From NCBI GenBank assembly GCA_037954325.1, contig JBBMNZ010000028.1, positions 12,241,501-12,305,500 of the forward strand: a DNA stretch of 64,000 nt. The letters run 5' to 3'. The position numbers were made by a program, and so were the translations under genes. Below are positions 48,021 to 62,487 of this stretch, in pieces. Position 1 is the stretch's first letter; every line of letters begins with the position of its first letter. The notes below the pieces were generated by a model that was given only the letters and a program-made list of their open reading frames with translations, was not told the DNA's origin and did not search any database. The DNA comes from Fistularia commersonii. Its lineage: Eukaryota; Chordata; Actinopteri; Syngnathiformes; Fistulariidae.

Positions 48021-48544
48021 CGGGGTGACAGGGAAAAACAATAGTGATCTTTCAACTGCTGACATCTCAAAGCAAAAACTGTTGATGACACACTTAATAG
48101 CTCATTAAAAAAAGCTTCTGTGTGCTTGAGATTTAGTTTTTGCTAAATATTTCCTATCATCACTAAACGTACTATTAAATTCTGTTTTTTTGGTTATAAA
48201 GGTAGGATAAGTATGTTTACAAGTGTGTGCATGTGTACACACGCTCAACTAGTGCCAGTAATTCCTGCTTAACCAACAGTTGACTATTTAACGCCCACCA
48301 CCCACTCACACTCATGCACTTCTGCTCATTATTCCTGCTGTTTCTGCACTCTGTATTCCTTAATGAATGTGTGCAGGTGTGTGCATAACTGTTTTCCTGT
48401 CCCTCTATTGCCCATCTCTCTCTTGTCAGATCCACCTTCCCGCCCCCTGCTCTGGTTTATTAACACACAGCATGCTGTTACTGTGTCCTAATCTGAAATA
48501 ATGAAGCACCACTCTTATCTGGCTTGTTGCCACACAAATACACA

Positions 48545-48548
<4 letters not shown>

Positions 48549-48612
<64 letters not shown>
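48549..48612. repeat. (CA)n microsatellite
   Basis: About 31 CA units. Confidence 0.97.
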
Positions 48613-48616
<4 letters not shown>

Positions 48617-49904
48617 TAAGAACACACGTGCACACAAACAACCACTAACCCCCCAAGTCTGCAACCTCTCCTTATGACAATGTGGATTAGCATTCCACAC
48701 ACTCGCTCAGCTGAACTCTGCACTGTTGTTCTTAATCACCAGCAGTCTGCCGGCTGCTGCAGATACACAAAAACAACGCTCGACCCAGCTCTATGAAACA
48801 TACTGCCCTAGACACACACAGTCATGTGAACCTTTCCAATGACCCCTTTCCAGAGCCTCAGCATAGTCCCAACACCATTAGTACATGTGACATTTCTACA
48901 GCAGACACATTAATGGAGCAGAAAGTTTTTGTGTGTTTGGGTGGCCTAAGTGCTGCTAAATCCAACTATAATTAGAGCCGCTTTAACATACAGACATCCT
49001 AAAGTGCACTTTATTGTGCATAGTCTGGGAAGGCGACTGAGCCACAAACTACAAGCCCTGTGTGATACATTTCAGGATATTAATAAGTACTTCATGTCAT
49101 TCTATTTGAAATATAGAACAGGAGGCAGATGTATCATGTAAACAGATTCATTGAGAATGGCCACGACATGGTTTCTGGAAGATGTTTCAGGTAATTCATT
49201 GATAATTTTTAAGAGAGTAATTGTCAATATAGTCAAAGTTTTCAATTAATTGAAATCACTCTAGTACTCAAAGCTGAAAAAGTTACCAGAAAAAATTCTC
49301 AAGATGGGAGAACAGTTCTTTGAAAAAAATCCACAACATTAGACAACAGCCAGACGCTATCTTTTCTTCAGAGTTTCTGAATATCTTGCTGCAAAAATTT
49401 AGTTTTTGTTTGTGAAGTTTAATATCCTGATATTCTGAAAAGCTAATAAAAGTATGTAGCGGATAAAGGTGTTTTTTCAGCTCTAATCTGCAAATTAAAT
49501 TGTACTCATAATACCACATTGTGCAATCAGTAAAGAATCTTATCATTAATGGAGAGCCAAGCTCTGATCTGGGGCTCTCAGCTTCACAAAGAAAGTTGAA
49601 ATGTACCCAGTTTCTTTGCAGTAGGAGAGCAGGGGACATAAATGAGTCTCTTTCAGCTCTTGCCAGCCTGTGCTCAACCAAACAGCATGAGGAATCTTGT
49701 TTCTTCCTCTATGATCATTCTACACTTGGTTTAATTTATGTGTGCTTTGGCTTAAGGCTGACACACAGACAGGGACTGACACACTGCCACACAGAGTAAA
49801 AACAAGTCTGAGGTCAAGTTTTCCTCCTCCTTCTCCGTCTCTCCACTAAAGTCACGTGGACTCTCCAAATGGCTGTCTCCCAAGCGTGCCCACCCGCCTG
49901 GCCA

Positions 49905-49965
49905 CATGCACGCACGCACACACGCATGCACGCACACGTACACATACAAGCACACACACACACAA
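49905..49965. repeat. Imperfect CGCA/CACA repeat
   Basis: Mixed CGCA and CA units with substitutions. Confidence 0.85.
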
Positions 49966-50324
49966 ACTCTCAGCTATAAATACCTGTAAAGTCTTTGTAC
50001 ATGTATAATGTATAACAACATACATGGCTAGTCTCCAACTGAAGTATGCACTTGACTAATGCATTTGCTGCGGAGTAATATAGAAAAATGAATAGGTTTA
50101 ACAAATGACAGCTAGACCAACACTTGGTCTAGTGTTTGTTGAGTGTTTGTTTTGGAATTCACATGTGCAGGGTTGTAAAAAATGAAAATCTGAAAATCTT
50201 CAGACTAGTGGACAGCTAAAAAGAAGCCCTCCTAGTCATTGTGATTAAAAGATCAACTTGAATAAAAAAAATCCCCAGTAAATATTAATTGTGACAATGT
50301 ATATGCCCTTTTTAATTAGGTAGC

Positions 50325-50400
50325 ATTCATAATAAGATCGACTTTATAGATCACACAATGGGGAAATTCAATCGTCCCAGCAGCATTACAAATAGTACAA
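50325..50400 (-). mobile_element. L2/Rex1-like LINE 3' end remnant
   Basis: AGATCGACTTTATAGATCAC then GGGGAAATTCAATCGTCCCAGCAGC parallels the 3' end of the LINE at 29735 (GATAAACTTTATCGATCTCC, GGGGAAATTCCTTTGTCACAGCAGC), same orientation. Confidence 0.65.
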
Positions 50401-51540
50401 ATAGTAGTAATGGAAAAAATCGAAACAATAATATAATAGATAGAAACAAAAGAAATGCAGTGAGATCAGAGGTAGTGCAAAATAGAGACGAAAGTAGATG
50501 GGTAGTGCAAAAAGAAAAGAGCATTTTGGGATGCTTGTGAGAAGCATCATCACTGTGCTACATACAGAAAAAGTGGGTAGGTACTTGTGGTGCTAAACAC
50601 AGTTTATGTAAGGAATTTCAATACTAAAAAGGTTCTTGTAAAATCCTGTCAAGCATACGCCACACACTCACCAAACATACGCAGCACTACTCCCAACTGT
50701 AAATCTTATCAAGGGCATTGTAAACTGCACAAGCCTTTAGACTGAACTTTCATCCCAGAACAGCTTGGGGTGTTTTACTGTATATTTTATCAAAACCAAC
50801 TTAAACCCTTGACAAACATGACTGCTGCATTAGTTAATGTGGCCGAGTCCTGGCATGTGTGGTAGCTGTGGGAAACTGAGTAAGAAATAAACAAACAAAC
50901 AAACAAAAAAACAAGACCAGTATCTCAAACTTACTCAATTACTCTAGGACAGGCTCAAGAGGGGCACAGAAAACAATACCATGCATTTTCCTCCTTGTTT
51001 ATATAAAATCATGCCCTTTCTTGTCTCTTAGGAGAATGTTAACAGCCTTTATTTGGGTGACTTTTCATTCTGTCTCAGACATAGAGGGAGGAAATGAGAA
51101 ACACGCACATAGAGAGAGAGCCTTAAAGAGGCAGTCAGTCACACCTGTTCTGTTTCTAGACCACATCTGGTTCTGCTAAACTCTCAGACAGTGTTGAACA
51201 TTAAGCTACTGATAAAGATTAATATTTATCCTGGCCAAATTATGCCACATAATATGAAAGAAGACTGGTTGCCTTAATGGTCCTTGTCTTCTTGACTTCT
51301 AAACGGTAACTTGAATACATTTAAAATCAGTCTCCAGTTCAAGTCCCTTCAAAACGCATTTACTTTTACTAACCAATGACAGATGCTGTCATCCATGTCC
51401 TCAACCTTCTTATCAGATACATTCCAGGGGTCTGTTTGTTGAGGAGAAACTTTCACAAAAAGGAGAAGTGGGGGGTTGATCAAGGCATCATCCAATACCT
51501 ACATGACCTGTATAACATACCACACCTGACCCACTTGTGC

Positions 51541-51555
51541 GCACACGCACACGCG

Positions 51556-51614
<59 letters not shown>

Positions 51615-51641
51615 CATACACACACGCACGCACACACACAC
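51541..51641. repeat. (CA)n microsatellite with CGCA ends
   Basis: About 100 bp of CA with CGCA interruptions at each side. Confidence 0.96.
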
Positions 51642-52369
51642 AGCTTTCATCTGAGGTTTTTAATCCAGTAAGCCATTTATCCACGGACTGGGAGCTACAC
51701 TTTGTTTCAGCAGCCAAATCAATAAGACTCCACAAGGGAACCAGGCAGAAAAGTGGGACATTTAAAGGAATACACTTTTTTTGGTTGAGACTCAGGTTGT
51801 AATGGGTTTTATTCGCTTTCTTCATGTCGTACTTTTTTGTTACGTTATGCATGCTGTTAAGTGACTCATGCATAATAGAAGAAAACAGATGCCAGAAATG
51901 CATACAAACTACAGATAAACTGCCAACAATAATCATCTGAAGGGTGATTCTGTGCTTAACTAGAGATCTCATTATTGGTATCATCCAAATTTGGCAAAGG
52001 TTTGAAGAGCTTTTTAAGAAAACCAGAAAAGGTAAATGCAAAATTGTACACATTTCCATCCATTTTTATATATTACAGACACATACTAATTTAGGTCTCT
52101 GTTTTTTGAATTATATTAACAGCTATTGGTAAAACTGTCCAGAGAACCTAGCTGATTCTCTTATTTATATACCCTGAATGAAATTTTATTACACATGTAT
52201 TTTCAGTATTACAAGAATCCAAATTTACACTTAATGAGAAAACTCATATGCATAACATGTGGAGGGAAACCAAACGTCTGTCAAAATTCAATTTTTTTCT
52301 TTCCTTTTCGTTTTACATGCAACATGGTGCCCTTGCTGGCACCCATGTTTGCTTGCTCTGCAGGCATAT

Positions 52370-52542
52370 GCTGTATTTTTTTTCTTACCTTAGGCGGACT
52401 TCTCCACAATACAGTTGTGTTTATTATTATTTATTTATCAATACTTATGTGGATGCAATGTGGACGGCAAAGTAAGAATTTCATTGTACATGGAAACAGG
52501 TTTCCAGACTACACATGACAATAAACACTTTGATCTTGAATT
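52370..52542 (+). mobile_element. CR1/L2-type LINE 3' end remnant
   Basis: AAGTAAGAATTTCATTGTAC then GAAACAGGTTTCC and TGACAATAAACACTTTGATCTTGAA is the standard 3' end of L2-like LINEs. Only the tail and a short upstream part remain. Confidence 0.7.
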
Positions 52543-53809
52543 TTTATACTAGCTGTGGACAAAGACTGAGACATTTGAAGCAGAACAGGTCACACCTTAG
52601 GACAGGCCTTGCAGGTAAACATTTAGACAAATAGAGTGAAATGGTGGACAAGGAGAACAGGCAGAGAGCCACATGTGACTATCTGTGCCTTCACCCAGAC
52701 ACTCACACCTGTTCCTCCCTGTTTCCATACACAAAGAGAAAGAGCAAAGCCAGACAAACAGTCTGATAAGTATCAGCCAGACTAGTCATGCTACAGTCAC
52801 AAACCCGCACAAAGGCAGATAAGGACAGGTTCATTCCTGACTAGCTACGGCTTCCGGCCTTGGGCACATTATTGCACCACATGGGCACTCTGTCTAGACA
52901 GTCATCACATGCACGTCAAACACACATGCACAGTCTCCCTCTCTCTAACTCTCTCTCTCTCTCTGTCTTTATCACACATACACTTGCACACAAACATACA
53001 CACACTTGTCCCTTCTTGCCAACATGTTGAGTGCTTCCTTCCAAAGCTACAGTCAGCCATTTTACAATCATACACCACAAGCTTGATAAAGCAATGGGGC
53101 CATGTGAGAAAATAGTTCATGGGAGTCAACTGAATAAAATGTAGTGCCTTAGAGCCAGTAAAAGGTGACGGTCAATAATTTCTATGTAATAATGGCACAA
53201 TTTACTGTCCACTCACTGAAGCTTGAACAACAAATAGTTTAATTTAGAAACCTGAACCCATATTTCTCGATGATCTGTCACATAAAAACCCCACTCTAAG
53301 ACATACTTGGATCAATTTTTCTATTCATCTCTGCCTCACTCTCACTTCCTCTCTCCCTGCTTTGTTTCTCATGTTTCCGAGTCAAATCCCAAAAGGCAGC
53401 TTCTATATTCTCAACCGTACATTAGGGTTGTAATAACCTTACTTCATGAATGGACAAATTGTTTGACTAAAATACACTATGCAGGCAATGCAGGCTGAAG
53501 TGTAAAACACCCACACACAAATATCAATGGCCTTGTGTGCAGTATAGCTATCAGAGAGAGCACTGGCATCATCAATTATATGGCCATTTACTTTCTGGAA
53601 TATTTTAGTGTTGATCTTGGAGCTCAATAAAAGGATATCTGTGTCTAGATATCCTTTTTGTTACAATGAATAGTCTGTTAAATCTATGTAGATAAAATAT
53701 AATATCACAAAATACTAGAAAAACTATGAGAACCACAGGATTTGGAAATAGTGTTCTGGTTGCCATCTTGTTTAAGGCTATTCAAGGCCCACCCAGGGAA
53801 AACTCATTT

Positions 53810-54028
53810 GGAGTGGCATGGGGCAGGAGGTAATGCAATTGTCTTTGAAACTGAATATTCCTGGTTCGATTCCGGCTCCTTCTAGTGTGTCCAAGTGTTG
53901 TTGAGCAAGATGCTGAACCCCTAACTGCTCCCCTGTCGATGGTCAACGGCAGCCTATTGCTCATGGTTCATCCATGATGGGTTAATTGCAGAGAATGAAT
54001 TTCCCAATGTTGATTAATAAAGGATGAA
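53810..54028 (+). mobile_element. tRNA-headed SINE, family A, copy 3
   Basis: The best copy. Head TGGCATGGGGCAGGAGGTAA (box A region), box B GGTTCGATTCC, body CCAAGTGTTGTTGAGCAAGA, then CATCCATGATGGGTTAATTG and CAGAGAATGAATTTCCC, with a GATTAATAAAGG tail. Confidence 0.9.
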
Positions 54029-54754
54029 TTATCATTTAATAATTTCAAGTTGTATTTCAAAACAAACGTGTATCTATCAATAGATCAAATACTTCATCAT
54101 TTCTAATCATACTAAACTAAATATTTCTTACCTGCTGGTTACCTGCTTGTAGTTGTAAAATGGAAGCACTATACCTTACATGTTACTCATTTCAAATAAA
54201 TCAAAAGAACATGCAGACTTTGACTACTAATGGAAACCTATGTCATTAAGTCAGAAGTGAAGCTTTACAGACCTGTTCTAAACATTGATAAGCTCACTCC
54301 ATGTCGACAAATTTACACAGGGAATTTAGTGCACTTGTATCAATGTGGGGTATTTAAAAATCATCCATCCACATGAATACGTGCAGCATAGACATGTGCA
54401 GCTCATTCTAACAGTGAGCAGCTCAGTGTCATTATTCCACTTTCATGAGGCCCTCCTGAGCATCAATTACCAAAACCAATAGTTATCACCAAAGTGAGTC
54501 AATCAGGGAAGGAGAAAGACAGATGGCCTTGCAAATGAACAGACATCCCATGAAACAACTATGTAGGAAGTGGAGGATGATGACAGTTTAATGCAAGCAG
54601 GCTGCCATGCACACACTGGCACTCATAGATACTCGCAGACACATTTCATGATCCCCAGGAGGATGCATCTATTGAGAATGAGGCCAGTGGGCGATTGTCT
54701 TGTCCATGGATGACTGTACTTATCATTTCAGATTCATGTGGGCCAGTGCAAGCG

Positions 54755-54782
54755 TGTGTGTGTGTGTGTGTGTGTGTGCGTG
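54755..54782. repeat. Short (GT)n microsatellite
   Basis: About 13 GT units. Confidence 0.92.
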
Positions 54783-55837
54783 TCTTAATTCCTAAAAACA
54801 CTGAGGTACGACACTAGTTCCAATCTCTAATAAACAACCCATATACTACCACTATCCAAATACAAATTATGTGTCATGTTCTCTCTATGGGGAAACACAG
54901 CTTACTTTTCAAAGCAGTGAAACAACACAGAGCTTGGAGACAGCAGGGAGTGAGAGAGCTACAGAGGACGAGCGTTGCTAAGCAGACTGAAAGCCGAGTG
55001 AGGCTGTCAGTAATCCAGCAATGTACTGCTTTTACTAGAGAGAGGGAAAACACAAAATGGAGACAAGTGCCCAAGTCTATGTTTGTAATAAATTACTTAG
55101 CCAATAAAGTAATTCATTTCTCAGAGTAGTCAAAACACATTTTATACCTTTGAACAGCAAAACCTTGTTTCAATTAGTGCCGATAAAGAAGTTCAAACCA
55201 ATAGAAAAATAAAGAGTTTAAAGAACAGGATGAACTGCCACTGACTAAAATATTTTACTGGTTCCAGTAATATGGCCCTATTTATCGATGGTTTGGTGAC
55301 TTCTTCAAAATGGGAAACCACTCTGCTGCAATGAGGATTACTCAATGCTTGTTGCTGCCTGTAACAAGACCAGTGGGGGTTGGAGGCTGAAGAAAGGAGA
55401 TGGGAGAGGGGGATACGGAGGCTGACTCATGATATAGTCACAGCACTAGAAAGGGAAAGCCACACCTGGTCAAAACACCCTGCAGGAAAAAATCTATCAC
55501 AGGAGCAGAGAAAACGAGACAGTTAAATTCGAGCAGGATCTTGGTCTTCTGAATGTTCTGTGGGGAGCTCCGTTCTCATCCATTTTACATGCAGTCCTTG
55601 TTTGAAGCTTCTACTGCTTGTCATGGCATGGCCAGCTTGGCTTGGCTGTCCAGGCTGCCCCCTCGGGCTTGCCTGCCTCTTAGTCACACAAACAAGCGCA
55701 CACACAGCTCCATACTGCAAATACATGAGCCACCATCACACTCCTCAATGTCACATGCTTTGCTTTTAAACATCTCTGAAGACCCAAAGACCATTCTTGT
55801 TAATAGCTTTCAAACTACAAAATCTAATTATTACAAG

Positions 55838-56077
55838 GTTTTAATAATAATAATAATAATAACAATTTATCCTTTATTAATCCCTCGTGGGGCAATTCGT
55901 TCTCTCCTATTCACCCATCATGGATGAACCATGAGCAGTAGGCTGCTGTCGACCAGTGCAGGGAAGCAGTTAGGGGTGTCTTACTCAAAAACAATTACAC
56001 ATACTAGGACGAGCCAGGAATTGAACCAGGAATGTTCATTTCCAAAGAATATTACCTCTTGCGCCACGCCGCCCTTT
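55838..56077 (-). mobile_element. tRNA-headed SINE, family A, copy 4
   Basis: Reverse orientation, with an (AATAAT)n tail at 55840-55862, TTTATTAATCCCTCGTGGGG, CATCATGGATGAACCATGAG, GAATTGAACCAGGAATG (box B) and CTCTTGCGCCACGCCGCCC (box A end). Confidence 0.9.
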
Positions 56078-59000
56078 AATGTGGCTTAAGATACAATTAT
56101 TAAGAAATGAACTTCAAAATACAAATAATAAGCAATCTAAAGAAACAAGTTGGACGCTGCTGCACATTTCTACCTGGTCACACACACGGTCTACATACTA
56201 GATCATTTATTTAACAGTCAGTTGATGCAGGCTCAACAACCACAGAAAAGCGCATTGGGGCTTTGGAAATTTCATTGTCAATGAGTCAGAGCTCTAAGTG
56301 AACACACCTGGGTGTAGATCAAACAGACTGTATGAAAGACTGGGACAGTGATAAATCTTGGTACTGGCTCCACCATGACACTGATGAGTGGAGAGCAGAC
56401 TGCAGCACTGATGGAGCATCGTGACTCACGTGGCAGGATATGGTTTGCATGGTGATGGAAAGAAGTGGCTGGCAGTGGTTCTGTGAGTGGATGTGTTTGA
56501 CCCTTTGGTTTACTTTAATTGTGGACTGCAGGCTATGTCATCATTACTTTATCCTGGTTGACTGAGTGCATGTATGTGTGATCTTTCTAATACGAGATAT
56601 CATCAAGGACATATTCAAAATGCATTCCAAGATCAAATTTAAGTCTGGTTTTCTGTCATTAGCCTCAGATGACATTTCAATTTTACAATAGGATTTATTT
56701 CAGACAGTTCAATTCCATAACGATAAAAAACTGAATGTCTGATATGACCATTTGTCACAGTAACAGCTTATGAATGTAATCGACATAGCAACTGCAACTA
56801 CATAACTACATCACCTCTTGTAGCAAGACAGTGTGCTGTAAATGTGAACCCACAGATGCTTTGTTTGATGAAGCCAAACCACATAATGCCATGTTACGCT
56901 TCTCCGATATGTATTTCTACAGCACTGTTGCACTGAGCAACAGTCAACATGCATACGCAACTTCAGAAGTCTGACTGAAATGTTCCCCCATTTCTTCTGT
57001 CCCTTTTACAAGGAAGTCCATATAATTACTGGCTAAGAGATAAAATGAACCGTTCCACTATTCAGTCTCCATCTACTTTCATGCAGAAGGAGGAAGGACG
57101 TAACTACCCTCTTCAAGGGAACCAAAGCTTTAATCTTAAAAGAATGAAGTCAGGAGTTACCAAAAGCCATGTGAACCGAGCCACTGCAAGGACCATGTTG
57201 TTTCAATATAAGCAACAGTGAACCCGGAAATAGCTATGGACAAGCAAGGAATATGACCTGACACCTGATGCATGACCACAGTCACAAAGGGGCATCTACC
57301 AATTGGTTGTGTGAGGACAGTAAAGACAGACCTGAGGTTAAACTTGAATGCAAGGGTGTTGGAATGCAGTCTCAATACATGCAATTCTCAATAAGGCTTC
57401 CATAATTTCACCATACACAAACAAAAAACATCACATTATATGTTTTCTACTTTGTAATTAATTGCATCTGGAGGTCAACAACCCCAAGGACTGTCTACTA
57501 CTTAGCTGATGATGTGAAAAGTTGCAGTGGGCTTTGAAGGATTAATTTAAGGAGTGCAGATGAGCTGGTATGGGCCCCTGAGGAAAATGAAGCAAAAAAG
57601 ACAGCATGCTTGCATGTGTGTCTCCCTAAGACATATAAAGCAGTCAGATGATTCCCATGAGCGGCATCTCTGCAGGTGGGAATAGCGGTGAGATAAACAC
57701 ATCAGTATTCAAGTCTGAAAGGAGTCACTTGTTTCACCTTCACTAAAGCAGTCTGTTTCACAGTTGGTAGCTTTACAGCCTTTCCAAACCAACATCAGTC
57801 AGGCCCCTGGTGAGATAAGGATTTACAGGCTATAGAGGCTAAAGGCTGCCAGCAGTGGAAGGTGAAGAGAGTTTTGGAGGGCAATTAATGTTAGTGGAGC
57901 AAAGGTGAAACAGCAAAATAAAGGACTTAGGCAAATTAATCCCTAGCTTGACAACTTTTCAACTTTGTGCGGCTTTTTAATACACACTCCTCCATTTGGT
58001 AAAGGTGAAAACTTACATTCATCATCACAGCACTTTATTTAGCTGCAACCGTTTCAAGCAAAGAAGCATTTGGGCCCAAAGGAATAAAATGTCTGATCAA
58101 ATATAGTGCGCGAAAATACTTCCATGATGACATAAGAAGCTATTACCAAGCATGCAAATAAATTACAAACAAAGTGGAGTGACGGGGATTACATTAATTG
58201 TATGGGCTGACTATTTTCCCTGTGTTTGTAACATAAATAATTGATAAGTGTAGTGGCTGGGCTTAATGTCTTGTTGATGTGCTCAGTGGCAGTCCAAAGG
58301 GACTTGTGATATGTCTTTGATATCTTGTGGTTATCCCCCTGTCTGGGAAACTGGAACGATGAGAGAAAATACTTGGAAGAGAGACTAAATGTTTACATGG
58401 TATGTATGTGTGAGTGTACCTGCTGGGTATGTAGCCCTTTTGGAATGAATAGTCTCTGGTCTTTCCATTTATATCTTCATTAATCTCTGGTCCCACTGAC
58501 ACGGAGGCACTGAACAGTATTTCAAATGCAAAGACATTATCTCCACTTGCTCACAAAATGGAATTAACTTGCTGTTTTGACTCTCTCACAGGGAGACACG
58601 ACAATGGAAACATTTCTCATCAACAAATCATTTAATTAATTACCACTAAGATTCCTCACTATTCTGATCATATAAAAACCAACTCAGACAAATCAGTCTG
58701 TTGTGTTATAATCTAAATCTTTCTTATTTGAGAATCTCATTTGAACATGTAGCCTTCGCTGTATTTCGTTCTTACTTTCATTTTCTTCTAAAGAGGCAAG
58801 CTGCTGTGATAAACCCGAGGTGGAAGAGGGAATTGAATGTAACATGTAAACAAGCAGGAGGTATTTTAAACCCTTGGGGACATTTTGACTGGGAGGGGCT
58901 TAGCCAATTTGTTTAGTCTGTGAGGCTGTTGACAGACGTAGCAGAGGCTCCACTGTATCTGGATTGACCTCTCGCCTGTCTGATGCTGTGACTAGCACAG

Positions 59001-60756
59001 CAGCTCACAGTTCCAGAGCCATATTATCTGTTTCCTCTTTTAGTGGAATGGAAAAGGAGCCTAAGCAAACAAATTAGTCAAAATAACAAGATACAGCTAA
59101 GATAGAACGCTTCAGCCATGAAACCAATCATTCACAAAAACACGTCCTGCTAACTTTACAATGTATTTTATGTTCTGCCCCGGTAGTGAGGTGGTGCAAA
59201 ACTGATTCAACTGTAGAATTTAACAGTAGCCAATTCCAGAAATATTTTCAAGAGCTGATCCTAAAAATCATTTTGGGCAATTCTCAGTCAGAAAAAAAAG
59301 GCATACATAATCAGACTAGCATTCTTCCAAGATGCTGCAATGATGTTATGGAGTTGTGATACTGCACTGGCATTGACCCGATGGTGACATACCAGAGGCC
59401 CCTTGGCTTAGCAACAACCCACCCCCTGCATTTCAGGGCCCCAAATAGCCCATTACAACCACAGTGGTTGAGACACAGGTTGTTATGCACAGGGAGCAGT
59501 CTTCCACATAAAAGTATATGCAGACATGATAGGATGTAAGCTACTCTAGGCCAGTGTTCAAGAAGCTGTGGTATATTCAATATAAGTAGATACAAAAAAC
59601 AATGTTGAAATATGTATATGGGTGGGGGCTGAGAACAGTAAAGGCTGGGGTATGATATAACCAGCAATTGATTGGTTAGCCACAAGGGTTGTCCCAGACT
59701 TGATATGTGGTTCAGCCCAGGTCTTGAGCAAGTTAATTTTCAACCAAGGAAAGAAGACCTGGGACTCTACCTCGTTTGCTCAAGTGTCTCTCCTTGAAGT
59801 ACTGTGCCCACTGCTACCCTTATTGTGTGTGTCTGACTCTACAAATTTCCTTGTGGCTGTATAACTTTATAAACCACTGAACCTGCAGTAAGGTTGACTT
59901 GAGAGTGTGTTGAATATGTCTCAACATGGTCAGAAACTTGTGAAATAACGGCTGTGGTCCCTGTGACTGAGTCTCTTAATTTCACTCTTATTTCCTCCTA
60001 TCTCCATCTTGGTCTAGTTCCTCTTCTATTCATTGTCCACATTGCCCTGCAAATTGCCACATTCATCAAGGTCAGAGGGCTGATCAATAGCCACATGCTT
60101 TACTTTTATCTACCCTGCAGACCCACACAAGTGGTCCAACTGCTAACATAATGATTGACTATTGGGTAATTTGGGTGCTTATTTTGATACCGTCTGCTGA
60201 CTGGGACCAGAGGTTAGGGGGGACTGGGGGTATTTGCTGTTTACAGACACGTGGGCAACAGCAAAAATGTCTCTGGTGGAGGACAGGGGGGCTGGTAAGT
60301 GAACAAAGAGCCCACCAAAGGCCATATGTTTGTGGAAATTAAACCGGGAGGAACAAGCCAATAGGAATCAAAGGGGACAAAAAATAGCAGCAAAACAAAG
60401 CAAATAATTTGCATGCTGGAATCCAATTTTATATTGCTCAGGAGTATAACAGACAAGCAGACAGGCTTACAGAGAACCCTGCCCAGGATTCAGTGACCTA
60501 ATGCAGCTGCTTTGGTCTGCAGTGATGAAGTCAGTGGTTTCCACACAGCAAATAAAGGAAGCCAGGGAGATGCAGCTGTCTGCCGTCTGTGCTGCAGCCA
60601 CTGTGTCAGCCCGGCCGGGGAGACAGACAGAGAGAGGCTGTTCTCTCTGTCTGACACCTCTGACTCTGAGCCAGAACAGCGCTTCAGACAAGGCTCAGAC
60701 AAACAAGATGTAGCTATATTAACTCATAATCTTGATGTTGCAAAGGTTTGGAGATT

Positions 60757-61078
60757 GGCGCAGTGGTTAACACTTCAGCCTCACAGCACGACAGACGATT
60801 CAATTCAGGCGAGGGGACCTTTCTGTGTGGAGTTTGCGTGTTCTCCCTGTGTCTGCGTGGGTTTCTTCCGGGTTCTCCGATTTCTCCCGCAGTAGGTTAA
60901 TCAGAGAAAATTGCCCGAATGAGTGAGTAAATGGTTGTTTGTCTTTATATGTGGCCCTGCAATTGACTGGCGACCAGTCCAGGGTGTACCCTGCCTCTTG
61001 CCCAATTACAGCTGGGAAAGGCTCTAGCATCCCCCGTGACCCTGAGTGCAGAATAAGCAGCAGACAATGGATGGTTAA
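60757..61078 (+). mobile_element. tRNA-headed SINE, family B, copy 3
   Basis: GGCGCAGTGGTTAACACTTC and ACGATTCAATTC head, CTTTCTGTGTGGAGTTTGCG body, CAATTGACTGGCGACCAGTC, GGGAAAGGCTCTAGCATCCC, and AATGGATGG at the end. Confidence 0.88.
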
Positions 61079-62276
61079 GGTTTGGAGATTTGCAAAGGTC
61101 AGATTTTTTTTTGTATTTCCAAGAGAAGATAACCCTTTGTAATAATACATGTATATACACTTCATTTAAACACATTGTCCCAAAAAAACATTACACCCAT
61201 CCAACAGAAGACATCTAACAAATAATTGGTGATGGTTAAAATGTGAGTACTGTGTTTATCATGTTCCTTTTTTAATTTTCAAAAAATGTTCAAAAAAAAG
61301 AGAAAAACATACAAATGAAAAGATCATATTTCTATGAGCATGCATGTTTGTCAAAGCCCCTTGGTCAACATGAATTATTTCTTGTTGGACAGTAGTGTTT
61401 CTCTTAAAAGAATACCTTAAATTTTTGCTCTCTGTTGTTCATATCTGCCGAGAAAACCCTATTTTTGAAGCCGGGATCAGTGGAAGGGGTAGCATTATCA
61501 TGAGACACAAGACGCACTTTTAGGAGAGAAGGCACTTTCTTTATCCAAACACAGAGAACAGGATATGGGTCTTGAAGCCATTGGAGAGACAGAGGAAAAA
61601 TTGTGTCTTCTTTTCCCAAGGTCACAGAGGTCTCTGGTAAACTAGCTAACTGTAACTTGCTTATAAATGTGTATATAAATGTGTGTATAAATAAGAGCAT
61701 GTGGGAAAACAGTCTACGAGTCAAAGTTGGACTAACAAACCAAACCACTCTTTAAAAAAGTGTGTAACTACAAGCAGCTTGGCTTATACTAAAATCTAGT
61801 GGGATGTGGAAAGTATGAGTCACACAATCACTGCAGTGGAGGCGGCTGGACACAGTCTGGAGGATGTACAGGGTGAGAGAAATGTCCGTCTGCCTCACTT
61901 CCTGTTCAGTCAAACATGCACTTTCATCACACAAACAACATATAACAGAGAGTGGCTGATCTTGGAAAGGAAAATCAGCGTCCTCAATGAATCAAGACAC
62001 TCCCTGTTCACCTTGTCCTCTTGCTACTGACCTTTCACACGCCAGTATATCCGTTTGGAATGAGATGGGAGGGGGATGACATCCTCCTTTAATGCCACAT
62101 TCACCTACTTCCTGCAGACTTACAGGCAACTGTCTTTCCAGGAATTTAACCATTTGAGACAGGTAGGTTAATCTGATCATATTTCCACCGCTTGAGAATA
62201 CCATAATGATTAGTACAGTTAAAAATTCAGACATAGCCCCTACTTCACAGCAATAGCTGAGTATACACAGAGACCG

Positions 62277-62362
<86 letters not shown>

Positions 62363-62409
62363 AGGGATGGATAGATGGATAGATGGATAGATGGATAGAT
62401 GGATAGATG

Positions 62410-62487
<78 letters not shown>

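Noticed and set aside
53818..53880. Possible tRNA gene (box A and box B)
   Set aside because: The head belongs to a SINE present in four copies; no cloverleaf or proper acceptor stem.
60490..60713. Overlapping frames on both strands near 60.5 kb
   Set aside because: GC is slightly higher, but no splice sites fit and no protein family is recognised; left as a non-coding patch of possible conservation.
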